64,000 bases of DNA from NCBI RefSeq assembly GCF_004362245.1, contig NZ_SNWM01000001.1, positions 310,001-374,000 on the forward strand, read 5' to 3'. Origin of the DNA: Pedobacter duraquae (GTDB lineage: Bacteria; Bacteroidota; Bacteroidia; Sphingobacteriales; Sphingobacteriaceae). A program made the translations under genes and the position numbers. Below are positions 25,841 through 33,214 of this stretch, in pieces (position 1 is the first letter of the stretch; each line of letters begins with the position of its first letter). Under the pieces are notes generated by a model. That model was not told the origin of the DNA. It saw only the letters and a list, made by a program, of their open reading frames with translations, and did not search any database.

Positions 25841-28363
25841 ATGCTGACAACTACGATTCCGATATTAAAGGAACAATACAAGTTAAACCCGGATAGGATA
25901 GCCATCATATTCAAAGATGAGCATATTAATTACGGGGCATTAAACAGAAAGATAAATCAACTTGCCGCACTTTTTAAGCAAGGCGGGTATGGTAAAGGTG
26001 ATGTCATTGCCGTTTCTGTAGACCGCTCAATACAGATGGTTATTACTTTTATAGCTATCATGAAAGCTGGAGCCGCCTATCTCCCATTGGATCCAGGTTA
26101 CCCAAAAAAACGATTAGAATATATGCTTGTTGACGCACAGGCAAAATTATTGATCACCGACGAAAAATATCAAAAATCACTTAATTTCCCTGGTGCTGAA
26201 ATACTAATCGATGATATTTTCTCCTTGCTTGATGATTATCCCGCTGCAGGCAGTACAGAGGAGCCTTCAGATACTGATCTTGCCTATATACTTTATACAT
26301 CAGGATCTACAGGCTTGCCCAAAGGTGTTATGATTGAACACCGAAGTCTACGCAATTTACTAACCAGCATGCAGGAGTTCCCAGGGATAACAAAAGAGGA
26401 CAGACTGCTGGCTTTAACGACAGTATCGTTCGATATCTCTGTACTCGAGCTATTTCTTCCATTAACAGTGGGGGCAACATTGGTTTTGGCTGATAGTGCT
26501 ACTGCTAAGGATGGTACAGCGATCCTCAAAGCAATAGAACGAAACGGAATTAACTTTATTCAGGCCACTCCTTCAAGTTACAAACTGATGCTGATGGCCG
26601 GATGGGAGACGAAATACGACATGAAAGTGCTTTGTTGCGGTGAACAATTACCAAAAGAACTGGCAGAAAAAATCCTTCCACGCTGTACAGCGTTGTTCAA
26701 TATGTATGGGCCAACAGAGACCACCATTTATTCTACCGGAAAACAGATTACATCTATTGAAGACATCACGATTGGTAGACCCATTAGAAATACTAACGTA
26801 GTAATCCTTAATGCTTGTCAGAACCCGATGCCCAATGGAAGGACAGGTGAAATCTGTATAGGGGGCTTAGGTCTCGCAAAAGGATACTTCAACAATCCTG
26901 GGCTGACTGCCTCGAAGTTTATCAGCTTCCCTCAGAACGGTGATTTTGAGGGCAGGATTTACAGAACCGGCGATTTAGGCAAGATTCTTCCAAATGGCGA
27001 AATACAATGTTTTGGAAGAATTGACAACCAGGTAAAAATTAGAGGTTACCGGATAGAACTTGGTGAAATAGATTATAGTTTATCACATCTCGAGCATATT
27101 AAAGAGGCATTGGCATCTACCTGGGAAGGATCAAATGGTGACATTAGAATCATTGCCTACGTTAGTACGGATAGCATTGTAGACGAAAAAAACCTGGATT
27201 CCTGGATTGGGGCTTGGAAAGAAACTCTTAAAACGGCTATCCCAGGCTTTATGATGCCGAATGACTTTATGCTAATAGAAAACTTCCCGCTAACAGCAAA
27301 TGGAAAAATTGACAGGAAAGCGTTACCCACACCGGCTATTCGATTGCGCCGGGTGGCTGAGGATCTGGAATTACCGCAGACTGAATTACAGGTTCAGCTT
27401 AAGCAGATATGGTGTACTTACCTTGGATTGAATAATGTTGGAATTCACGACGATTTCTTTGATATAGGAGGTGATTCCCTGTCTGCTGTTCGCGTAACTG
27501 TGGCAATCAAAAATAATACAGGCAAGCATTTGCCTTTAGGTGCACTTTTTAAATACAAGACCATTGCGGAACTCTCTTCATTAATGGACAATATCAAACC
27601 ATTTGCATTTGATTCCCTTGTGCCATTAAAGCCCGGAGGCTCCAAAAACCCATTATATATAGTACATGGAGTTGGCGCCACTGTTTTTGCCTTTTTGGAT
27701 CTTGCAAACCGACTTGCAAATGATCAGCCTGTCTATGGTTTACAGTCACGCGGAATCGACGGACACGAAGAACCATTACTGACTATAGAAGAAATGGCCT
27801 CGGCATATATTAAGGAAATTATCAAACAAAATCCAGATGGACCATATCTCTTAGCAGGATACTCTCAAGGCGGCTTGATTGCATTTGAGATGGCACGTCA
27901 GATGATAAAAATGGGTCGTATAGTACAATTCCTTGGTTTATTTGATTCCTATGTTCCAAAGGGTGCAATCTCATCATCTGGGATTTTAGCGCGTATAAAT
28001 AGCAGCATCTCCGATATCTCCGCTACCCTGTATCGGAAATTCCTTGCGGCCAGGCCAACAGCGCAACACCTTGCCCACGAAGATGACATGGATACCAACT
28101 TTAAGGCTGTAGCGAAAGTAACCCGAGCTAACGAAATCGCCAGTCTTTCATACCATTTAAAAAAGTCAGACATCTCGGTGCATTACTTTATGGCCACGAA
28201 GCCTTCTGTGGTAATTAATTATCTACGGTATCAGGCATGGAAGCCTTTTGTGAAAGAAGTCTTCCTTCATAGGATCCGCGGCAATCATTTTACTATTTTC
28301 GAACATGCTTTGAACGAAAAGTTTGCACGTAAATTACAGAATGCACTCGATGGTACATCCTAA
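25841..28363 (+). CDS. A-T-TE nonribosomal peptide synthetase-like enzyme (no condensation domain)
   Basis: 840 residues. The adenylation domain (about 10-500) has YILYTSGSTGLPKGVMIEH (A3), SFDISVLELF (A4, D198), MYGPTETTIY (A5), YRTGDLGK (A7), QVKIRGYRIELGEI (A8) and NGKIDRKAL (A10). The carrier domain has DDFFDIGGDSLSAV with phosphopantetheine serine S546. The thioesterase (about 590-835) has AGYSQGGLIAFEMA (S675) and a late GNHFTIFE histidine (H816). The retained Asp in A4 points to an alpha-amino acid rather than a keto acid; my hand-aligned pocket reads D-I-L-A-L-C-M-I-Y, which I do not recognise. The same layout is known in furanone and quinone synthetases such as RalA. No accessory biosynthesis genes or PPTase are adjacent. 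Product unknown. Confidence 0.9.
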   Translation: MLTTTIPILKEQYKLNPDRIAIIFKDEHINYGALNRKINQLAALFKQGGYGKGDVIAVSVDRSIQMVITFIAIMKAGAAYLPLDPGYPKKRLEYMLVDAQAKLLITDEKYQKSLNFPGAEILIDDIFSLLDDYPAAGSTEEPSDTDLAYILYTSGSTGLPKGVMIEHRSLRNLLTSMQEFPGITKEDRLLALTTVSFDISVLELFLPLTVGATLVLADSATAKDGTAILKAIERNGINFIQATPSSYKLMLMAGWETKYDMKVLCCGEQLPKELAEKILPRCTALFNMYGPTETTIYSTGKQITSIEDITIGRPIRNTNVVILNACQNPMPNGRTGEICIGGLGLAKGYFNNPGLTASKFISFPQNGDFEGRIYRTGDLGKILPNGEIQCFGRIDNQVKIRGYRIELGEIDYSLSHLEHIKEALASTWEGSNGDIRIIAYVSTDSIVDEKNLDSWIGAWKETLKTAIPGFMMPNDFMLIENFPLTANGKIDRKALPTPAIRLRRVAEDLELPQTELQVQLKQIWCTYLGLNNVGIHDDFFDIGGDSLSAVRVTVAIKNNTGKHLPLGALFKYKTIAELSSLMDNIKPFAFDSLVPLKPGGSKNPLYIVHGVGATVFAFLDLANRLANDQPVYGLQSRGIDGHEEPLLTIEEMASAYIKEIIKQNPDGPYLLAGYSQGGLIAFEMARQMIKMGRIVQFLGLFDSYVPKGAISSSGILARINSSISDISATLYRKFLAARPTAQHLAHEDDMDTNFKAVAKVTRANEIASLSYHLKKSDISVHYFMATKPSVVINYLRYQAWKPFVKEVFLHRIRGNHFTIFEHALNEKFARKLQNALDGTS

Positions 28364-28365
28364 TT

Positions 28366-29532
28366 CTATTTGCGCACTGCTTTTTCCCAAATCACAGACT
28401 GCTCTCCAAAAAAGAAACGGAATAAACCTGCCATAACTGCGTAATTCATCACACAGAAATAATAGGGAATAAAAAATAATTTCACTTTCATTTTTCTGGT
28501 CTCCATGACTTTACCAAGGTATGCGGCCAGATAAAAGAAAACTTGCCCAGCAAACAGCAAATCGTAAATTAATCCGGCATGCAATACTGCTAGCCACCCA
28601 TTTAGCACAAATGTGAGCACCATTAACAAGGGTGTTATCGTCCATCTCAACACCCTGTGACTGATGTATTGAAAACTAAGCACCGGAAATTTAAATGGAT
28701 TTAACAGTGCGCTTAACCAGATTACCGATTGTATGCCTCCGGCGGCAATACGGACTTTCCTTTTTAATTCTTCAGCGATGTTAGCCGACGAACTTTCCTG
28801 TGCATATGCGTCGGGTTCATAAATAATCTGATACCCTTTTTCCGCAATCCTCATCGAGATCATAAAATCGTCTAACACACTATTTGCAGGAACTGGCTGA
28901 TAAAGATTTTTCCTGACGCTAAAAAGTTCTCCTGCTGCTCCTACAACAGAGTAAAGTTCTGAATCCCACTCTTTAAGTTTTGATTCATATTTCCAATAAA
29001 AGCCCTCGCCGGCAGTGGCGTCTGCATTTTCCTCAATCAATACGCGTTTTTCACCAGCAACAGCACCTACTCCTGGCTCTGCGTAATGGCGGCACATCAA
29101 AACCAATGCATCTTTGTTCAGAAAGGTATTTGCATCAGTAAAAACAACTAATTCGGTCGTAACATGTTCAATAGCACGGTGGACGGCCGAAATCTTTCCC
29201 TTTCTAGCGGTATCGTGTAATAATTTGATAGCTGGATATTCGGCCACAATCTCCGGAGTCCTGTCAGATGAGCCATCTGTAACAAAAATCAGCTCCAGCT
29301 TTCCTTCTGGATAGTTTAGCTGCAAGGTATTTTTTATTTTTTCATGAATAAAGTCTTCCTCATTATAAGCAGCAACAATCAGTGTACAACTAGGTAAATC
29401 GTCAAATAGAAATTTCTTCCTGTTAACTGGCGTGAAAATCCTTTTTAAACGCACAAGGAGGTACAATACTATTCCATAACCGAAGAATGTATAAAATACC
29501 AGAAACAGAGAAATCCAGAATAGAATAATCAT
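28366..29532 (-). CDS. Membrane glycosyltransferase, GT2 (poly-sugar synthase-like)
   Basis: 388 residues. One N-terminal membrane helix, a GT2 catalytic domain (CTLIVAAYNEEDFIHEKI, FVTDGSSDRTPEIV, VFTDANTFLN, VLDDFMISMRIAEKGYQI, KRKVRIAAGG), then about three C-terminal membrane helices. The layout is that of processive synthases such as PgaC or hyaluronan synthase, but a QxxRW motif is not obvious (the equivalent region reads RKVRIAAGGIQSV). It converges on the NRPS-like gene with a 2-base gap and lies 6 bases downstream of another GT2. Confidence 0.88.
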   Translation of the reverse strand: MIILFWISLFLVFYTFFGYGIVLYLLVRLKRIFTPVNRKKFLFDDLPSCTLIVAAYNEEDFIHEKIKNTLQLNYPEGKLELIFVTDGSSDRTPEIVAEYPAIKLLHDTARKGKISAVHRAIEHVTTELVVFTDANTFLNKDALVLMCRHYAEPGVGAVAGEKRVLIEENADATAGEGFYWKYESKLKEWDSELYSVVGAAGELFSVRKNLYQPVPANSVLDDFMISMRIAEKGYQIIYEPDAYAQESSSANIAEELKRKVRIAAGGIQSVIWLSALLNPFKFPVLSFQYISHRVLRWTITPLLMVLTFVLNGWLAVLHAGLIYDLLFAGQVFFYLAAYLGKVMETRKMKVKLFFIPYYFCVMNYAVMAGLFRFFFGEQSVIWEKAVRK

Positions 29533-29538
29533 TATATA

Positions 29539-30450
29539 TTAAAGTTTATATCCAAGTTCTTTACTTGATTTTGAATGAGTGAAATTCCACCATATGGCAC
29601 TCAACAAAACCTTGCTGTATGCTGCGTAGCCATCTTTGAAATATTTCATGATATTTCGGGGAGCTACAAACAGGACAAAGTAAATCATAAAAAACAATGT
29701 TTGAAGCAGTCCGGCATTCCTTCTGATAAACAAGATCCTATTTCTATTCATAAAATATTCTTTAAGTGCGCTGTTTTTGCCCACTGATAGCGATTCTTTA
29801 TGAAGGATCACCGCATTGGTGTTTACCCAGATTTCGAATCCAGCCTTCTTAATCAATTCGCACCAGTCCATTTCCTCGTAATAAAGAAAAAAATTTTCAG
29901 CCATTGCCCCTGTCTTTTCCAGTGCTTCGCGCGTAATCATCATTGCGGCACCATGCGCATAACCAGTTGGTCCGATGATATGATCATATTGCCCTTCATC
30001 AATTTCAAATTGCCCGACACACCTATTTCTGCAGGTATAATAGTTCATTGGTGTAAAACCAACGTACTGGATAATTTCGGGTGCATCAAAATAAAGAATT
30101 TTTGGAGAAATAATTCCAATTCGATTATTCCCTTTCAACGTATCTGCAAGCTGTTCAATTAATTCTGGCCTGAATTCTGTATCGTTATTTACCAGGAAGA
30201 GCAAATCTCCCTTTGCCACGTCGATTCCCAGATTATTTCCTCCTGCAAAGCCTAGATTTTTTGCGGAGCGAATAAAGGTAATTCCGGGATAAGCGGAGAG
30301 AAATAGGGGTTCTGGATTCTCCTTACTTCCATTATCGACAACGATAATTTCAAGATCGAATTTGGAATCATAGTCGGCAATCGACTTGAGCAAAGCCAGC
30401 GTAGCCTCTGGCTGATTAAAATTAACGGTAATGATAGAAATCAGAGACAT
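29539..30450 (-). CDS. Glycosyltransferase, GT2 (rhamnosyltransferase WbbL-like)
   Basis: 303 residues, GT-A fold: ISIITVNFNQPEATLALLKS, IIVVDNGSKENPEP, GFAGGNNLGI, LFLVNNDTEF (metal motif), GAAMMITREALEKTG and FFLYYEEMDWCELIKKAGF. These match WbbL-type rhamnosyl/sugar transferases. A hydrophobic C-terminal stretch suggests membrane association. First gene of a two-gene unit with the GT2 at 28366, divergent from the partner-switch operon. Confidence 0.9.
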   Translation of the reverse strand: MSLISIITVNFNQPEATLALLKSIADYDSKFDLEIIVVDNGSKENPEPLFLSAYPGITFIRSAKNLGFAGGNNLGIDVAKGDLLFLVNNDTEFRPELIEQLADTLKGNNRIGIISPKILYFDAPEIIQYVGFTPMNYYTCRNRCVGQFEIDEGQYDHIIGPTGYAHGAAMMITREALEKTGAMAENFFLYYEEMDWCELIKKAGFEIWVNTNAVILHKESLSVGKNSALKEYFMNRNRILFIRRNAGLLQTLFFMIYFVLFVAPRNIMKYFKDGYAAYSKVLLSAIWWNFTHSKSSKELGYKL

Positions 30451-30486
30451 TTATTCTTATTTTGCATAATTAAGCGCGCGGACATT

Positions 30487-31029
30487 TTGACAGAGAAAAC
30501 TAAACTTACTGAAGATTTAATACAATTAAAGCATCTTGAAGCCAAAGATGAAGAATTATTTCAAAAACTAGGCGAATTTATGGCTCTACTTGATCAAAGT
30601 AAGCTGGATTCAAAAAATATACAAGAAATTCAGGATACCATCAATACAGCAATAGAACGCAAAGTCAAGAGTGAAGACGTAATCAATGAGATCAAGCAAA
30701 TCTCTATGGCTAATCTGGATAAGCTTGATCAGCTCGATCAATTGGAATTTCTTTTGACCACACAGCATATCGATTCGCGACAGGTTAAAAAAGTTGTTTT
30801 TAAAAATTTCATTTTAAAATTCATCAAAATAATCATAGGTTTTTTGTTGCTTACTTTAGGTTTTGCGATGATCATCTTACCTGCCCCACCATATTTTGAA
30901 ATGTTTACTATATTTTATTTCAATCCCAATGATGGGGTCACGCTTATGGATGTGATATCATTGATTGTAATTGCTGTAGGAATTTATATTATTGTAAAAT
31001 CATTTTTTAATTTTAAGCCCAATGAATAA
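30487..31029 (+). CDS. Membrane protein with cytoplasmic coiled coil; first gene of partner-switch operon
   Basis: 180 residues from a TTG start (no ATG or GTG fits upstream; the next in-frame ATG would cut the coiled coil). Residues 1-100 are charged and coiled-coil-like (LTEDLIQLKHLEAKDEELFQ, EIQDTINTAIERKVKSEDV). Two membrane helices follow at about 108-130 and 152-172. There is no catalytic motif and no HAMP or kinase domain. It overlaps the REC-PP2C gene by 8 bases, so it is likely a membrane anchor or signal input for it. Not recognised as a named family. Confidence 0.75.
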   Translation: MTEKTKLTEDLIQLKHLEAKDEELFQKLGEFMALLDQSKLDSKNIQEIQDTINTAIERKVKSEDVINEIKQISMANLDKLDQLDQLEFLLTTQHIDSRQVKKVVFKNFILKFIKIIIGFLLLTLGFAMIILPAPPYFEMFTIFYFNPNDGVTLMDVISLIVIAVGIYIIVKSFFNFKPNE

Positions 31030-32164
31030 AACCATTCTATTGGTTGATGATGACATGTTTCAGTTGAAGTTGTATGAAAAGCTACTTCAGAACAATGGAT
31101 ACAGTTGCCGTATAGCTTTGTCTGTTGACGAAGCCGAAGCTATCTTACTCAACAATGAAATTCCAGACCTGATCATTTCAGACTATGAGATGCCCGATAA
31201 AAATGGTTTCGAGTTTAGAAAAAGGCTGTTAAAAAATGACCTATTAAAAAATGTTCCGTTTCTTTTTTTGACATCGGTAAATGATGAGCATTTTATCCAG
31301 CAGGGCCTGGATTTAAAGGCGATAGATTATATGGCTAAAGATATTCCACCGGCACGCATTTTGTCAAAAATCAACAACCTGATGCTTGCGGTAAGGGAAC
31401 ACTACGAACGATCGCTTAGTGAAGTCAAAGGTATAGCCGAAAAATTAAATCTTAGAAATATACCTAAAAAAGCACCAGAACTTAAGAACTTCTCGATTAG
31501 TTATTTCAATCAATCCTATCAATATCAGCCCGGCGGCGACTTCATAGATTTTATTCAAATTAACGATCGTTATACTTTTGTAATCCTTGGAGATGTTATG
31601 GGGAAAAAGTGGGGCGCATGGTTTTTTTCCTTTAGCTTTTTGAGTTATATCCGATCTGCCATCCGGCTCTGTGTATTTGATGAAACATTTTCGCTTCCCA
31701 TCATCCTTCATAAGTTGAACAGGGTAATTTATGCTGACGAGTTTCTGAGTGATATCTTCTCCACATTAAGTATTGTGTTGATCGACGATGAGGAAGCTAC
31801 ACTTTGCTATTCAGGAGCAGGAGATTTACCCGTACTAAAGTATGAAGCAGGAACAACTGAAATAGCTGCTTACCAGTCGACAGGCATCTTACTCGGATTT
31901 TCTGAAAAAGTCTTTTATGACGACATCAATATAGACCTCCAACCTGGTGAAGAAATGTATCTGATCTCAGACGGAATGATAGATTTTGAAATAGATGGAG
32001 AAAAAAAGTCAGACATAAACCTGTTTAAACAAAAACTTCGAGATCTGAAACTACGGAATGAGCCAACTGAGCATATTGTAACCAAGTTATTTAATAAACA
32101 TACATCACAAATCGACGACTGCAGCATTATAATTATTAAAAGAAAAAAAGATGAATATCAGTAA
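31022..32164 (+). CDS. Response regulator with PP2C/SpoIIE-type serine phosphatase output
   Basis: 380 residues. The receiver domain (1-120) has DDD at 9-11, phosphoacceptor D54 in LIISDYEMPDKNG and lysine K106 in DYMAKDIPP. The phosphatase domain (about 160-375) has GGDFIDF (171-177), ILGDVMGKKWGAW (188-200), LCYSGAGDLPV, MYLISDGMIDFEI (D317) and DDCSIIII (D366). All metal-binding aspartates are kept. This is the RssB/HsbR/RsbU logic: receiver phosphorylation switches dephosphorylation of a STAS antagonist, encoded next. It overlaps the next gene by 14 bases. Confidence 0.93.
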   Translation: MNKTILLVDDDMFQLKLYEKLLQNNGYSCRIALSVDEAEAILLNNEIPDLIISDYEMPDKNGFEFRKRLLKNDLLKNVPFLFLTSVNDEHFIQQGLDLKAIDYMAKDIPPARILSKINNLMLAVREHYERSLSEVKGIAEKLNLRNIPKKAPELKNFSISYFNQSYQYQPGGDFIDFIQINDRYTFVILGDVMGKKWGAWFFSFSFLSYIRSAIRLCVFDETFSLPIILHKLNRVIYADEFLSDIFSTLSIVLIDDEEATLCYSGAGDLPVLKYEAGTTEIAAYQSTGILLGFSEKVFYDDINIDLQPGEEMYLISDGMIDFEIDGEKKSDINLFKQKLRDLKLRNEPTEHIVTKLFNKHTSQIDDCSIIIIKRKKDEYQ

Positions 32165-32489
32165 AGAAAAAAAGGGTGATATCCTTATCCTAACAATTGA
32201 AGAAAAAGAAGCGAACCTTTCTAAATCTGAACATTTTAAGGAAATGGTTTTAAGTGAAATAGCGGAGGGAGAAACCAAATTGATCATTTCTTTTGAAAAG
32301 GTAGAATATCTCGATAGCTCATTTTTAGGAGCGCTGGTAGCGATATTAAAGAACCTCCTGCCTCTAAATGGCACGCTACGAATCACAGGTTTGAATGCGG
32401 ATATAAAAAACTTATTTGAACTAACCAGGTTAGATAAAATATTTATATTGAAAGATAATTTAGAAACAGCTTTACAGGATTTTAAATGA
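32151..32489 (+). CDS. STAS-domain anti-anti-sigma-type protein (SpoIIAA/RsbV-like)
   Basis: 112 residues, single STAS domain: ILILTIEEKEANLSKSEHFK, LIISFEKVEYLDSSFLGALV, ILKNLLPLNGTLRITGLN and IFILKDNLETALQDF. The phosphorylatable serine is S56 or, by analogy with SpoIIAA, S57 in DSSFLG. It would be kept on or off a binding partner by the upstream PP2C phosphatase and the downstream HATPase kinase. It overlaps both neighbours. Confidence 0.92.
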   Translation: MNISKEKKGDILILTIEEKEANLSKSEHFKEMVLSEIAEGETKLIISFEKVEYLDSSFLGALVAILKNLLPLNGTLRITGLNADIKNLFELTRLDKIFILKDNLETALQDFK

Positions 32490-33013
32490 AAGAACCCTCA
32501 TCCATACAAATCGGATTAAAAATCCCAAAAGATGCAGAAGGGATACTTGCGTATGTACATGAGGTGCTGGAATTATTGAAGGCTCAGGTCACATTGGACG
32601 AAGACAAGATTAGAAAAATCAAACTAATTCTTGTCGAACTGGTAACCAACTCCATTAAACATTCTGAGGATGAAAATGCGTCTATTGAATTTACATTCAA
32701 CCACCCTACCCTTACCATACAGAAAGTAGATAAAGGACTACAAATAGAATTTGCAGGAGATTCAGAACAAATTCCATTTGTGGAACTTGACAGGACAATC
32801 AAGGTTCATCTGTCAGAATCACAACCCCATCATATTAAGATTCTTGATCCTTATAGATTTAGGTTCGTAGACAATTATAAAGAAGGGATCAGTATTGATT
32901 TTCTACCTGAACATTTTGGGTTATATATCATTACTTTAGCATCAGACAGCTTTATATACCAGCATGACCCCGATTTACTGGAAAACCGGTTTATTGTACA
33001 TCTAAATTTGTGA
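32486..33013 (+). CDS. HATPase (SpoIIAB/RsbW-like serine kinase), divergent
   Basis: 175 residues. The Bergerat-fold N box is intact (KLILVELVTNSIKHSEDE). The later nucleotide motifs are weak: VDKGLQIEF could be a remnant G1 box and HFGLYIITLASD a shortened G2 box. Between them about 75 residues include an unusual insert (SEQIPFVELDRTIKVHLSES). In classical partner switches this protein phosphorylates the STAS protein and binds a sigma factor; no sigma factor is encoded nearby. It overlaps the STAS gene by 4 bases (ATGA). ATP binding is likely but not certain. Confidence 0.82.
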   Translation: MKEPSSIQIGLKIPKDAEGILAYVHEVLELLKAQVTLDEDKIRKIKLILVELVTNSIKHSEDENASIEFTFNHPTLTIQKVDKGLQIEFAGDSEQIPFVELDRTIKVHLSESQPHHIKILDPYRFRFVDNYKEGISIDFLPEHFGLYIITLASDSFIYQHDPDLLENRFIVHLNL

Positions 33014-33214
33014 GCATTTTTCCCCAATTTATCCACAAATCGGGAAATAATTCCACACAAAAAAACATGAATTATAAATAGATATGTAGTATGAAATATA
33101 TTTTCACAGCTTAAAATCAAATAGTCAACTAAATTTAATCGAATTTTAATTTCCATCCTTTAATTACTCATTTAGGAATAAATTTTGCCTTGTAGAGGGC
33201 AATTACATAGATAT
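33014..33214. other. 201-base intergenic with one DnaA-box-like word and a TTCCACAC word
   Basis: TTATCCACA occurs at 33029-33037 and TTCCACAC at 33051-33058 in AT-rich sequence before the LruC gene. A single box is not an origin. Similar TCCACA words recur in the 51.4-51.8 kb gap. No gene found. Confidence 0.4.

Noticed and set aside
33029..33037. Replication origin suggested by a perfect TTATCCACA DnaA box
   Set aside because: Only one box, no clustered boxes, no AT-rich unwinding element with dnaA or other origin genes nearby. dnaB is more than 30 kb away and proves nothing.
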